A DNA stretch of 64,000 nucleotides from the NCBI GenBank assembly GCA_020740775.1, contig JAHEWK010000020.1, positions 124,001 to 188,000 of the forward strand, written 5' to 3'. Within the stretch, counting starts at the first letter, position 1, and each line of letters begins with the position of its first letter. Source of the DNA: Ilyonectria destructans. Taxonomy: Eukaryota > Ascomycota > Sordariomycetes > Hypocreales > Nectriaceae. Position numbers and translations under genes: made by a program. The notes under the pieces were generated by a model. The model did no database searches, was not told the DNA's origin, and saw nothing but the letters and a program-made list of their open reading frames with translations. Below, one piece after another: positions 20,505 through 31,152 of the stretch.

Positions 20505-21807
20505 GCCGGGTAGGATAGAGTTTCGGGCAGCTTCTGCTGAACGACTCGTGCGGTCCACCACAGGGCACACACTTGGGTACCTGCGTCTGGCACTCACTAT
20601 GATGATGGCCTTCGGCGGCGCATCTTGCACATACCCGATTCTTGCTGCACGAGAAGGCCTTATGGCCAAGCTCCTGGCAGTTGTAGCATTGTATCGGTCC
20701 GGTTCTCCGCTCGAATGCGTTGGTGTATGCCGATTTACCGGCTGCAAGGAAGTAGCGTTCCTGTAGGAGTCTCCTAGCATCGCTGTTTTTGGTAAGGTAT
20801 GCCACTATGGATCCATACGCCTTTGCGCTGTCCTTTCGGCTCAACCAGGCGATCTTTGCAATTTGGATTTCGTTCTCTTGGCCCAAGGCTTCCATTGCTC
20901 CAGGGAGGACCTTGCCTTCCTGGTTAAGGACGGCGGTACGGTTCATATTGTCAACTTTGACGGGGTACAGTTGGTCTCGGAGCACCCTCGTGCCTGGGGC
21001 CTTCTTGGCCTCGATGATCATCTTGATCCTCTTTAATTCTTCCTTATTCCTACCGATGATCCTCAGGCGCTTGGTATTTCGTCTATCTCTGGTTACCGCA
21101 ACACATCGCCAGCTAGATTGGTCGCTGGATGCTCGTATTTCCTGTTCAATAGTCCTGCGAATGACTGCTGGTGCAGTATCTCCAATATGATCCTCGGGCA
21201 CCCTAGATGTGTCTACTGTGCAGAATATTGGTTCCGGGGTTGCTGATCGGACCGTGGATGGGCTTTGAGTGGTGATACTAGCAGGCGTCATTCTAGCAGC
21301 ATCTGCATATGTCTGACCAGGCGACCTTGCTGCATGAGCATTGTTTAAGGCGTCCAGTTGTAGCCGGGTCTGCTCCAACTCGCTGCAAACCTGGGTAAGC
21401 TGCTCTCGGACTTGAGATAATTCTTGTGCCATCTGGGCCGTGGTCCTAGTGACTTCTTCAGCCATGCGGTTGCTAAGTTTTGTAAACTCGAGCTGAAACT
21501 CTGCCTTCATCGTTGCCATTCTCTTATTGAAGTCTTGTTCTAGGAGTCGTTCCAGACCCTGGATTGCCTCCGTCATGCTGCCAGCTGCCTTAGGCGTGGT
21601 CCTTTTCTTAGTTCTGGTGTGACTCAGAGCTTCCTCACTGCTCTCCTCCTCCTGCCATTCCATATCACCATTTTGCTGTTCGGATTCCAATGCCCTCGTC
21701 GTTCTGGTCCTTTTACGCAGGGGACGATGATATCCCCCGCCCGGAACATCCGGTTCGCCTTCCATGACGACAATGACGTCTGAAGCGGGGTTCGCAACAC
21801 CAGACAT
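20497..21807 (-). CDS. LINE ORF1, gag-like nucleic-acid-binding protein
   Basis: An intact 436-residue ORF. It begins [20 protein letters not shown] with a basic stretch (RKRTRTTR). A coiled coil follows at about residues 80-150 ([20 protein letters not shown]), then a Pro/Thr linker and a C-terminal set of CCHC knuckles ([43 protein letters not shown]). Such proteins coat LINE RNA and help target-primed reverse transcription. The stop overlaps the ORF2 start. It is undamaged although the neighbouring ORF2 has six stops; RIP stops need Trp or Gln codons in the right context, so this does not prove that ORF1 escaped mutation. Confidence 0.88.
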   Translation of the reverse strand: MSGVANPASDVIVVMEGEPDVPGGGYHRPLRKRTRTTRALESEQQNGDMEWQEEESSEEALSHTRTKKRTTPKAAGSMTEAIQGLERLLEQDFNKRMATMKAEFQLEFTKLSNRMAEEVTRTTAQMAQELSQVREQLTQVCSELEQTRLQLDALNNAHAARSPGQTYADAARMTPASITTQSPSTVRSATPEPIFCTVDTSRVPEDHIGDTAPAVIRRTIEQEIRASSDQSSWRCVAVTRDRRNTKRLRIIGRNKEELKRIKMIIEAKKAPGTRVLRDQLYPVKVDNMNRTAVLNQEGKVLPGAMEALGQENEIQIAKIAWLSRKDSAKAYGSIVAYLTKNSDARRLLQERYFLAAGKSAYTNAFERRTGPIQCYNCQELGHKAFSCSKNRVCARCAAEGHHHSECQTQVPKCVPCGGPHESFSRSCPKLYPTRHE

Positions 21808-22355
21808 CCGCCAAAGGCCTGAATCTCCGCCAAGCGGCTACCGGGTATTTCAAAAGTTATAAAGAAGATAAATAATGAGATTTCGAGAAGTGTCCGACTT
21901 CCTGGAGCTCTCGATATCCCGTATCTAATGATCTCGGTCTGTCGGAGGTCTCTCGCACTACACGGACCTCTGCTGCTTGGCCATATCGTGTAAGGGGCAA
22001 GCCCGCAAAAAAACATCCGTAGCCAATAGAAAGGCGTGTTTTGAAAGCTTAGTCAGAAAACGCGCCCTAGTCGCCGCGTCCTGGGATTCTTGCATCGGTG
22101 CCATTGTAATTAATTAAAAGTTTATAGAGTTGCTGTCGTAGACAGCGATGGAAGCCCAATAAGCGTATATAATAGAGATAATGAATGAGCCTTGTTTTCT
22201 ACATAGGGAATCGCGTATAGAGCGCCGTTTAGTACGTGGGAGCGGAGCCCCTATTGTGGGTCTGCTCCCGTTGGTCCTTGACTAATCATATCTAGCCACC
22301 TTACAACAGTTGCTCAACTTCTCCCTAGCGACAAATGGCTTTCATCCCCCTAGTG
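21808..22355. other. LINE 5' leader and intergenic DNA
   Basis: 21808-22016 is probably the untranslated leader of the LINE. From 22017 to 22355 no gene is visible. A short AT-rich segment lies at 22090-22200, and the 3' flank of the acyltransferase follows. Confidence 0.4.
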
Positions 22356-23981
22356 TCACGACACCTTCGCAATCTCTTCCTCCAACTTCTGCCAGTCGCC
22401 CGGAAGTAGCAACGCGGTGATCCAACAATTGCCACTCAGGTCCTTCCCCACGATGTTGAATACATTCCTAGTCCAGGCACTCGACACCATGGGCTGGCTG
22501 TGCATGTACACGGGTTTCCCTCGTGTCATCTCCTTTCCACCTGCACCGCCACTTTTGACCACCGCCGGCGCGAAGTCAATCACATCGTAGAAGTTGGCCT
22601 TTGTCCAGTTGCTGAAGATGACGAGCAGCGAGTCCGGCTCTCCATACAGCGGTCCTTGGTATTTCCTTCCCCCGGCCCGCAGTCGTCGCATCGAGGTCCG
22701 GAGCTGGGGGTCAGTTGCCTGCCGCTGCAGGTCCTCGCGGATCATGTACGCTAGCATCCCCAGGGGCACATGGAGAAGATCTGCCGCGGACATGATGGTA
22801 TAGGATGAAAGAGTGAGGTTCTGCACGTAGGCAGCGCCGGGGACCCAGGCGGCCTTGACGCGGCTTCTCCGTATGTCCACCGCGTTATAGATGGTTGCGG
22901 GCCGTGATCCTCCTCTGGATTTGGCGATGAAGCGCGTCGCCCAGGCAGTGAGAACGTCGCCTTCACTCACGAAAGCAGCCTCGGCGCCTCCATTTTGTGG
23001 ACCAAGGTCGTCCAATGCAGTCTCTCGCAGCTTCGCGACGAACTTGGGCGGGAGGCATATCATGCGTGACTCGATGGCGGGATGCCAACATACGTCCCAC
23101 ATGAATCGGAGGATGAATCTCAGCAACCTGACGCCCTTTAGCTCCTTGGGCGCGAGGACTGACGGCTCCTGGTCATTGTCTGCGTCGGTTCCCGCCCCAT
23201 TTAAAACATCCTCTCGCGCACCCTCCAATGGCGAGACCTCGTCCTCTCGACCTGCCAGCACCTTGGACCAGGCAGCGACAAGATCACGCTGGCCGAGGGC
23301 GCCGGTCATTGTGTGCGGAAAAAGCAGGGCTACAAGCGTTGCGTCACTAAAGGAGGTGATGTGCAGCGCAAGCTGTGGCTCGTCACTGTAGAGGAAGTCC
23401 TCCAGGGTGGTAGGCGCATCTGCACGGGCGCCGAAGGAGCGGAAGTGAAAGGCCCCCGGGTGCATCAAAGCCGTATCCGTGGCCCTCGGCAGCTGGCTTG
23501 CAAGAGGGTGCTCTCTGATACTAATGTCGAAAACGTTGCGCGTGTATCGCACTGCCGGACGATTGGAGGTGAACTCCTTAGGGACATGGATCTCCAACTT
23601 ACCGTCGGACTATGATATATGAAGGTAAGCAAGCGGATGCGGGTGGCGGGACAGGTCGAAGGAGCAGCTCACTCTCGTTCGGACGCGGCCGCCGAGTTTC
23701 CTCCAGTCGCCTCTCTCCAACAGCTTTGCGAGGGCATTGTGCAGCTTGTCCGCGTCAAGAACGTCGTTGAAGCGCAGGGTCCAACTCAGGACCATTGCGC
23801 GATAGCTTGGCAGGTCATCGAGGAAGTGAACCGGGTACACATCGTCGGTTTCGACCTTGGGCGGTTGGCGTCTTGGGGTCGATTCGAGGCCCAAGTAATA
23901 CCGCAGAGTGTCCATATTGTTCTGTTCCCGATACTGCAGCGTGCCGTCTTTGAGATGGAGACGGAGGAGAACCACGGGCAA
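22356..23981 (-). CDS. BAHD-type acyltransferase (transferase family, PF02458-like)
   Basis: Two exons, 23981-23673 and 22356-23609, are joined by a 63-bp intron (GTGAGC...CATAG) to give about 520 residues. A later Met (MDTLRYYLGLE) is an alternative start. Family features are YPVHFLDDLPSYRAMVLSW, FNDVLDADKLHNALAKLLER, DWRKLGGRVR, and the C-terminal GKPVYMHSQP ... WITALLLPGDWQKLEEEI. Members move acyl groups from CoA to hydroxyl or amine groups of small molecules. The catalytic HxxxD motif reads HTMTG: His is kept, but the usual Asp is Gly. The DFGWG position reads DFAPA. It may be inactive or use an altered mechanism. No transposon lies within it, and the frame is intact. Confidence 0.75.
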
Positions 23982-24658
23982 GACATCGGTGGGCGGGCGC
24001 TCGACGCTTTTATGCTTTCATTGAAACGCAACGCAGCGCCGACTGGCGCCAGGGGTTACGTTCCTCTCGCTTGCCGCCGACGATTCTGCGTTACTATGTT
24101 GCTATGAGCAGTTTTTTCTTTCCGTTTTTTCTTTCCAGGTTCCGTCGCTAGCAAGGGCCCCATATCGTGTACTTCGAGAATTATGAGGCGGAATCTACCT
24201 AACAAAGGGAAAAAAAAACCTTAGCCTCATACTGTAGTACCGTACAATGCTTCGAGGCAAAGTTTTCGCTCCCCATCAGGTATCTGTCCCCCGCAATTCT
24301 GATAGTACATCGAAGACCAGGGGTGTTTGGCAGAGGACAAGGGGGTCGTAGGGGAGCCTTGCTAGTGCCCGATACTTGTTCAGAAGTCAGAACTCACCCA
24401 TATTACCATAGGAATGGAGCCGTGGACCCACACGGTTCACCATGGCTGCCCACTAGGTACTCAAACAGCCTAGTGTATTGGTTCTCCTTCTTTTTATGGA
24501 GAAGCTAGGCTGCGCGAGTTGACAGAGTTTTTACGGTACTCAGCCGAGATCTGTAGGTGACCGAGCGACGGGAATTTCGGCCAGCGCGGACTTCATCAAG
24601 TTCCCGGCTCCGTGAAGTACGGTACAAGGCCCGTGCGTGGCAGGGACTAGAAAACTTT
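23982..24658. other. Intergenic region upstream of the acyltransferase
   Basis: It contains a poly-A run at about 24209-24217 and the probable promoter of the minus-strand acyltransferase. No coding relic is recognised. Confidence 0.4.
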
Positions 24659-24765
24659 GCACAGCTCGACGGCACTTAGGAACTTCTTTCTTTCTTCTTT
24701 ATATTTGATGTAAAATAGCATCCTGGACTAGATAGCTGGAATACAGTTACTAGAGGCCGTTCACA
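24659..24765. repeat. Truncated copy of the 187-bp LTR
   Basis: From CACAGCTC...GGCACTTAGGAACTTC to GGCCGTTCACA it matches the right part of the LTRs at 53430-53615 and 58919-59105, with more mismatches. The left 80 bp are missing. It abuts the repeat that begins at 24766. Confidence 0.8.
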
Positions 24766-25215
24766 CCCTGGTTTTGTGACACCGTACGGAGGACCATTTC
24801 AAAAGTTTTGTCCAAGGCTAAAGACGCCACATCCCTTGGCCCTTGTCAGTTACCTGAGGTACATCAAGGATAAGGTCGCTTCACTGAGCCATGCGCTACG
24901 CCTTCTATAACTTCAGAGGCAATAGGTGTCACCGGCCAAGAGCTAGCGGTCGCTAGTGCGCTATAATTTGACCCCTTTCAGGGCTCATGGGATGAGGGAA
25001 GTACTTAGTGTACTTATCCTAGCATTGATTGGTTCACTGGATATCGTTGCTTTTTCTTAGGACAAAACTTTTGAAATGGTCCTCCGTACCAACCTTGCAT
25101 TCTCGGTTAACTGCCAGGAAACGTACTTAGCGTCCACAACGGGCGTCCGTGGATTGGTCGATTCCCTTCCCTGGTCTGCAGTCTGGTCTAATAGTCTAAA
25201 TGGTCTGGACTATTG
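24766..25215. repeat. Interspersed repeat split by a MITE; inverted copy of 1011-1172
   Basis: CCCTGGTTTTGTGAC (24766-24780) and 25089-25215 together match the reverse complement of 1011-1172. The interrupting 300 bp is the MITE at 24787-25086. The order of events is clear: the repeat was present first, then the MITE jumped in. Confidence 0.8.
24787..25086. mobile_element. 300-bp MITE with 27-bp inverted repeats and TA duplication
   Basis: The left end CGGAGGACCATTTCAAAAGT and the right end are reverse complements over 27 bp, flanked by TA (24785-24786, 25087-25088). No coding capacity. TA target and terminal repeats fit a Tc1/mariner-derived MITE. The empty-site arrangement is seen at 1011-1172. 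Confidence 0.88.
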
Positions 25216-25864
25216 GGAGAGCTGTCTGAATGTCATCTGTGGTCTGTGGAGCCATCACACGGACAGTAATATCACCGCTGCCCGACTAGGGGCTTGTGTT
25301 TGGCGAGTCACATTCAATCCTAGGACCCAAATGGCTTCACAGCCGAAGTCTTCCTGAGTACACGTTCAAAGTTGGGCAGATTGTGCTGATTCACGGTTGG
25401 GAGGGGCGGAGGCGACACCCGTGTACTCGTAGTCGACAACATTGAACTCGGGATATCATCCGCAGGGGTCAAAATGGTTGCCCGAAGCGGGCGTCATACC
25501 AATTACGAATAGGTACGGATATACCAAGCATGTGTCCTTCCGATGCTCGACTACGCCTCGACGGTCTGCCATAATCCCCTCAAGTACAAGGATGCCGGCA
25601 GCTCTCTCCCTCCTCCTCCAAGGCCTATTCTGCCACCTGCCCATTCGCAAATTGAGAGTTCTCAGTGCCATGGAGGAGGCCCAGAATAGGGTTCCGCATC
25701 GATCAACGATGGCGATCAATTAGGACCCTGTATCGCCATCGGAGCGATCGATATCGACACCATCGCCAACCCCCTGCTTGCCCCATTTATTACCAAATCA
25801 GGAACTCCTGATGCTTTCCGAAAGTTGTAACTTATACATTCCGATCAGGTTCTATTCTATCATG
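25216..25864. other. Intergenic or degraded repeat DNA
   Basis: Open frames exist at 25442-25723, but I see no recognisable domain. This is probably decayed transposon or intergenic DNA. Confidence 0.35.
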
Positions 25865-26175
25865 CTATCCACTGTCAGGGATGCTCTCTATTATATCCTC
25901 GGCCTGCTGTAGGACACCCTGAAACGTATCTAAGGGAATAGTAGGCTTGTAGAAACCCTCCTTGCTCCACGAACGAAGACATTGAGCCATTGTGGTGATG
26001 ATATGCCGCAGTCGATTTCTGACCAGTGTGATCATCTGTCCAGCGCTGCTAGAGCTTCTCTCTGATTCCGCAGAAGAGGAAGGTATACTGAGAAAGTCTA
26101 TAGCCATGATCCCTACTGTTGGAAATCTCTGAAGATTTTGTTGCCACCACTGTAGCGGCGGAAAAGGTCAATGGC
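25865..26175 (-). pseudogene. hAT transposase C-terminal relic
   Basis: The minus strand reads WWQQNLQRFPTVGIMAIDFL and then IPSSSAESERSSSSAGQMIT, the hAT dimerisation block, followed by RNRLRHIITTMAQCLRSWSK. The rest of the transposase is absent. It is close to, but distinct from, the relic at 61110-62409. Confidence 0.75.
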
Positions 26176-26225
26176 CAACACCCCAAATCGGTAGCAATTC
26201 CTAAGGAGAGTGCACAGAAAAGCGT
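26155..26225. repeat. About 70-bp repeat shared with 53275-53350
   Basis: GCGGCGGAAAAGGTCAATGG ... AGTGCACAGAAAAG matches the reverse complement of 53275-53350. The parent element was not identified. Confidence 0.6.
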
Positions 26226-26614
26226 ATTTATCTGGGTTCCTCTCTAGGGTTGTGCGCTAGGCACAGGCATATGTGTCCTTATGCAAGGTAGCCCTTGGGG
26301 GGCCACCTATCTTCTTACACTCAGAGCATTAGGGGAATCTTATGTAAAGGTACCGTGGAAGATGCAATAGGAGTGAATCAGAGGTAAAGAAATCTCGGAG
26401 TCTCGGGCACTTCTAAGTCTAGATAGATTTTTGGGTTCGGGCTCGGGGCCTTCTTATTATCCGCGCTGTTTTAAAGCACCTCGGTTAAACGATGTAAGCA
26501 GCGGGGTCATTTCTACTTTTCCCTATCTATGACGTGGCTTCACAACTCCGCCGACAGTTGACTTCCGTCCACTACTTGCTAGCCCATTTTCAGACGACCA
26601 TTGAAACTCTACTC
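26226..26614. other. Intergenic region, no gene seen
   Basis: No coding relic or clear repeat end is found here. Confidence 0.35.
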
Positions 26615-26935
26615 CGTAAACCCCGCAGCCGCGCAACCCAGCGTTGCCCTCTGACCACACGATTCATGTGTTTCGTTGTCCAGGTGATACGATTAAAAGA
26701 ACTTTTCGATATCCGCAGCAACACTAATATTACGGCCGTAACCATATTGGAAATTGCGCCTCTTTGAAATTAGCCCAACTTTGCCGGCATTCGGATCCGT
26801 GTTCGGGCGTGTCCCAAAAGTCCGCTGCACCCATACTAGATCAGGATCAACTGTGTGGAAGGGGGTCGAGTTCGGGTAGCATCAACTTCCCGGCAGGACT
26901 ATTGAGGCAGTGATGTGTTCAAAGGCGGCGTCTGC
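26615..26935. repeat. About 320-bp dispersed repeat, direct copy at 52325-52665
   Basis: From CCCGCAGCCGCGCAACCCAG through ACCACACGATTCATGTGTTT, CCCAACTTTGCCGGCATTCG and GGCAGGACTATTGAGGCAGT it matches 52325-52665 in the same orientation. Differences are scattered. No terminal inverted repeats or coding are seen. Confidence 0.8.
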
Positions 26936-27157
26936 TTATCAACCCGATATTGCTAGGGTCTGTTTCTCATGTCCGTTTACTTCCACTATCTAGGCGGTGT
27001 ACTTTTTCTTTTCGTTTTAGGGTTTCACCTTGGGCACCTGGCTGTGGATGCTGCTCCTTCTTAAAGTCCCGATCGCCTCCCCTGCTACTGACTGCGATTC
27101 CTTAAGTTGTGGAAGCTTCGATTAATTCACTTCAACTGTATATTAAATGCTTTGAAA

Positions 27158-28093
27158 ATGACTTCTAAGCCACCAGCTCAGTGCTGTTCAGTGGGCGTGA
27201 AACACAGGTGAGGCCTCACTATGATCTACTACCTTCCCTTGGCTGCTATGATGCCCTATCGAGCAACCCCCCTTTTCGAACTCTCCTATCTAATACCTAG
27301 GTAAACTGATTTACTAACCCTTTGAAGTGGCACACCTCGAGGCACACGTGCCCAAGTTGACGGGAAATGGGACGCCTATCTCGCTATTCCACCGGTAGAC
27401 AAGGCACACAAAGCGACGGGCATCCTATTCTGTCCGGACGTCATTGGCATTTGGGAAAATAGCTGCCTATTGGCAGACCAATTCGCCGCTAACGGGTATC
27501 TGACCATGATTATCGACCTCTTCAACGGTGACCCCGTACCCCTCAATAGTCCTTCTGACTTCGACCTGATGAAGTGGCTAAGGGAGGGAAGCGACGGCAA
27601 GAATCCGCACACTGTGGAGGCGGTTGATCCTATTATTGAGGCCGCCATCAGGAAGTTAAAGGATGAGTATGGTATAAAAAAGCTTGGCGCTGTTGGGTAC
27701 TGCTATGGTGCTAAGGTATGTTCTCTAGTAGAGGATTGTCAGTGGAATAACCCTGACCTGTTCTGGTTATAGTATGTTGTCCGCTTTTGTAACAAAGGCA
27801 TCGACGCTGGTTACCTCGCCCACCCCAGTTTTGTTGAGGAAGAGGAACTCACGGCTATCACAATGCCGCTATCTATTGCCGCCGCCGAGACTGATACCAT
27901 ATTCCCGGCCGAGAACCGCTACAGGTCTGAGGAGATTCTAAAAGCTGGCGGCAGTCCATACCAGATAAACCTTTTTTCTGGTGTTGTGCATGGCTTTGCC
28001 GTTCGTGGTGACTCCTCAAAGCGAGTTGAGCGATTTGCGAAGGAGCAAGCCTTTTATCAGGCTGTTGTTTGGTTCAATGAGTACCTTACCTGA
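27158..28093 (+). CDS. Dienelactone hydrolase family protein, cytosolic form
   Basis: Three exons (27158-27207, 27328-27715, 27773-28093) join in frame to 252 residues, starting MTSKPPAQCCSVGVKH. It is an alpha/beta hydrolase with the DLH triad: nucleophile Cys in GYCYGAK, Asp in AAAETDTIFPAENR and His in GVVHGFAVRG. No signal peptide is present. The introns have GTGAGG/GAAG and GTATGT/TATAG borders, with TACTAAC near the first acceptor. Family members open lactone rings of dienelactones and related compounds and occur in aromatic degradation and detoxification clusters. The frame and triad are intact, so it is likely functional. A second DLH gene lies 20 kb away at 47876-48818. Confidence 0.88.
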
Positions 28094-28189
28094 CTAGGAG
28101 ACAGGTATCGGGACATAAAGAGCTGGAAACGGGTATTCATGCTTTCGCGCGCTAGGTATTGATATCTTGGCTTTTTCGATTTTTCTTTT

Positions 28190-28830
28190 CAAGACCTATT
28201 AGTGGTTACAAATCGAGGGCATTGTTCACAGCGGCCTGACAATTGGCACTTTAAGTCTGGGGAACGAGTCGAAGCACCAGATTGGGCGATGACTCGGTGG
28301 TATAGTTCCAGACATGAGGCCAAGATATCTATCGCAGGCCAAATCCTTGTTGATGCCCATAAGCTACTCCGTCTCACCAGCCCCGGTGCCAGCCTTTACT
28401 TATGCGGCTGCCGATCTCCCGGAGTCTCCTTGCATTACCTGGGATCTCTCTTTTGCTATACTTAAGCCCAGCTTCGGGCTCCTCTTTGAAGTAGTTGTAC
28501 TTAGTGGGCAGTTCGTGCCATGCAAGTCAGTTGGTACTGTTAGGTCCATCACCTCCCTGCCCACTGCCGCTCTAACTGATGGCAGAGATGTATTGCTCTT
28601 TATTGAGAAGGTGCGAGAAATGAGGGGTTTCGTTGAATGCTTCTCTCTCGGACGTGACGGAGTCGGGATCCGCAGAAGCTCCCGTGTTTACGAACAGAGT
28701 AGCCTCTGGCTTGGGGAGGAGCATATCTTATGCTGCTATCTGCGACATGAATATCCACCGAAAGGGCCATATAGTGCCAATTAGTATCTTCTGGTGCCAT
28801 ATTGGCCTTCAAAGCCAGTAGTTTCGCCCT
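28190..28830 (-). pseudogene. Unrecognised coding relic with several stops
   Basis: Minus-strand pieces look protein-like but change frame and carry stops: NMAPEDTNWHYMALSVDIHV, then LFVNTGASADPDSVTSEREA with FNETPHFSHLLNKEQYISA, then LAWHELPTKYNYFKEEPEAG, and then NLVLRLVPQ and SANCQAAVNNALDL. I do not recognise the family. The density of conserved-looking blocks suggests a decayed host gene and not chance. Confidence 0.35.
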
Positions 28831-29009
28831 ACTCTCTTCGGCATCAAGTAACCCAAGGTAAGGTCATTAATATTGACTCTGAAATCTAGCCTGATTATTG
28901 CACATTCTTTCTCTGATAGTTTCAGGGACCTTGTAGAGGGGAAAGGTCGTGGGATCAATTTCTTGCTCTAGTTGGTCATCGGCCAATAACCCGCTGGAGG
29001 CATAGCTAA

Positions 29010-29345
29010 CTCATTATAACAGTGGCCCTCCAGGCGCTGGGACAACCCTGACCGTCTGACGGCGGAGACGATCGCCGAGACCTACCAGAGACCGCTCTAC
29101 ACTGTCCCAGCAGGATAGACAGGAGTGGATCCAGTGAAGGTAGAAAGAATCCTGACGACTATTTTCAAGATTGCGAGCCGCTGGAAAGCGATCCTGCTTC
29201 TGGATGAGGCGGAGTATTTCTGGCCCAGCGCTCGAATGATCCTCATCTCAACGCTCTCGTCTCTGTATTTCTGCGTGAACTGGAACAGTACGAAAGGGCC
29301 ATGAGCCTTTGCGAAGGTATTCACCCATTTAAAGAGAACCTCGAC
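29010..29345 (+). pseudogene. AAA+ ATPase fragment
   Basis: The plus strand contains a degraded Walker A (GPPGAGTTLT, with the key Lys replaced by Thr), AETIAETYQRPLYTVPAG followed by a stop, then VKVERILTTIFKIASRWKAI, Walker B LLLDEAE and, after a frame shift, FLAQRSNDPHLNALVSVFLR and ELEQYERAM. This is the central part of a fungal AAA-family ATPase. Multiple frame changes and the altered Walker A show it is dead. Confidence 0.7.
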
Positions 29346-29744
29346 TGATGGTGCCGCGTCGCCTGGGATTGGTGGATTTGGGATGGGGTCTGGGGTAGGC
29401 GACGAGGATTGTTGGAAAGGGGAAGATCTGACTGTCTGTGGGGGTGATGATGCTTGGGGGGATTGGGTAGATAGCCCTCGTTGTAGTTGGGGGCCTTGGG
29501 GCAGATTGTGATGGAGAGTAGGATGGTAGTGGGTCGGTTTCAGGGCCTGGTATACGTATTCTAACTCGCTGCGATCGTGTTCGTCCAAATAGGAAATCAT
29601 TCGAAAGGTGTATCTCGTGATCGAAACGGAGCTCCCATGGTGGCTCATGGAGCCCCTGCGATCCATGAGGCCGTGGAAGCTTGTAAACGTCTGTGGATAA
29701 GATGCGAAGAGATTTCCGAGCGCATCTTCGTCGCCGATACCGTA

Positions 29745-31152
29745 CAGCGGGGTTCCAAAAGTCTTGCAACGCCACGCGACTTTTTCGCGACCAGGGTCAA
29801 GGATCCGAACCGCGTTTTTTGCTCCTTCATCTTCAACATCTCACAACTTTTTGTTATGACGTCCAATTTACGATCTTTTGGGACCATAATATCCGGAAAT
29901 CGCCAAGGAAAACAACGAACTAGCCCCGAGCTTCGTGCGGCTATTATTGCGGCCGTGCAAGCTGGAGAAAAAAGGAGTGTGGTTGCGACGCGTTTTGGGG
30001 TCACGACAGCCACAATCAGCCGTCTGCTTCAACGGCTCGAGATAACCGCATCAATCGATCCTAGCCCTCAGTCCGGGCGTCCCCCAAGTCTGACGCCTCG
30101 GGCGAAAAGGGCTATTATTCACGCTGTACGACAGGACGAAGGCGTCTCAAGGAAAGATCTGGTGGATGACCTGAGTCTTGGGGTGAGCGCGACGACTGTA
30201 CGCCGGGCTTTAAATGAGGTCAACTTACGCAAATGGCAAGCTAGAAAGAGGATCTTTTTACGAAAGGAAGATGCAGCTCAACGGCTTCAGTTTACGCGCG
30301 ACTGGGCGAAAAAAGAGGAAGAATTGAGTGAGGTATGGCTGAGTGTTTAAGATGTCCCCGTCTGCTACTGTACCTATTACTTACACCCCTTAGATTATCT
30401 TCTCTGATGAATGTTCTGCTGCAAATGGCAGCGCCAATCCAGGTACCTGGGTCTGGAGGTTCACCCATGAGATCTATGACCTAAAATTCGTCAACAAAAT
30501 GGCCCATGGCAAGGGTGATGTGACGATAATGGTGTGGGGTGCAATTTGCAAGAGAAGCCGAAGCAAGCTGGTTATTATGACTCGGGATACAGCCTCCAAG
30601 CGCGGAGGCTACTCATCAAAGAGCTATATTGAAGCTCTGACTTCTGGGCTTCTTCCTGATTATAACGGCACCCGGCATTTTCAGCAGGATAATGCCGGAA
30701 TTCACACATCAAAGGTCTCAATGAGCTTTCTGCTCGAGCACGGGATCTCTCTTATTGACTGGCCGCCTCACAGCCCCGATCTGAACCCCATCGAGCATGT
30801 TTGGGCCAGACTAAAGAGAGATCTCTATAGAATGTTCCCTTGGGTCTCCAAATTGAAGAAAAACGCAGCCGATATCGCTAAATTTAAAGTGTGCTTGGAA
30901 GCGGCGTGGGAAGCTATCCCTCAAGACTTCATTCGGGGCCTGCTGGAGTCTATGCCGCGTAGGGTGGAGGCTTGCCGTAAAGCTAGGGGTTGGTATACAA
31001 AATATTAAAGCCACGCCTCTGAGGAATCCAAAAATGTAGTTACTTTTATTACAGCTAGTCTGTGGCCTGTTTAATTGGTATCTTTATTGCATGCGTTCCG
31101 GTGAGGGTGGTGGTGTAAGTGGGGCTGTTGCAAGACTTTTGGAACCCCGCTG
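29745..31152. mobile_element. Tc1/mariner transposon, apparently complete
   Basis: The ends CAGCGGGGTTCCAAAAGTCT are perfect 26-bp inverted repeats, flanked by TA at 29743-29744 and 31153-31154. The element is 1408 bp and holds one intact transposase gene with an intron. Nothing in it suggests RIP. Confidence 0.93.
29856..31008 (+). CDS. Tc1/mariner transposase (DD34E)
   Basis: Exon 1 29856-30332 and exon 2 30394-31008 are joined by a 61-bp intron (GTATGG...CCTTAG), giving 363 residues. The N-terminus carries a paired HTH (SVVATRFGVTTATISRLLQR and SRKDLVDDLSLGVSATTVRR). The catalytic residues are present: first Asp in IIFSDECSA, second Asp in RHFQQDNAGIHTS and Glu in PHSPDLNPIEHVWARLKRDL (34 residues after the second Asp). 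The start Met is the first after the left repeat that keeps the HTH complete. All parts needed for cut-and-paste transposition are present. Confidence 0.92.

Larger units (their letters stand above)
16620..22016 (-). mobile_element. Tad1-like non-LTR retrotransposon (LINE)
   Basis: Minus-strand ORF1 (20497-21807) and ORF2 (16725-20504) overlap by 8 nt (ATGAGTAG). This is a typical LINE arrangement, with an apurinic-type endonuclease, reverse transcriptase, RNase H and a C-terminal zinc knuckle. The exact 5' and 3' ends were not fixed; the limits given are approximate. A 5'-truncated second copy lies at 59411-60775. Confidence 0.85.

Noticed and set aside
22500..24107. Plus-strand frames across the acyltransferase
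   Set aside because: Antisense to a spliced, full-length acyltransferase. No independent support.
1011..25215. A 24-kb giant element bounded by the inverted repeats at 1011-1172 and 24766-25215
   Set aside because: The repeats are diverged, one is split by a MITE, and no matching target duplication or terminal position was found. The interior is a pile of independent transposons. Two copies of a dispersed repeat explain it better.
27158..28093. Assigning the dienelactone hydrolase to a benzoxazolinone-detoxification (FDB-type) cluster
   Set aside because: The hallmark metallo-beta-lactamase and amidase genes of those clusters are not in the window. Only the general gene types overlap.
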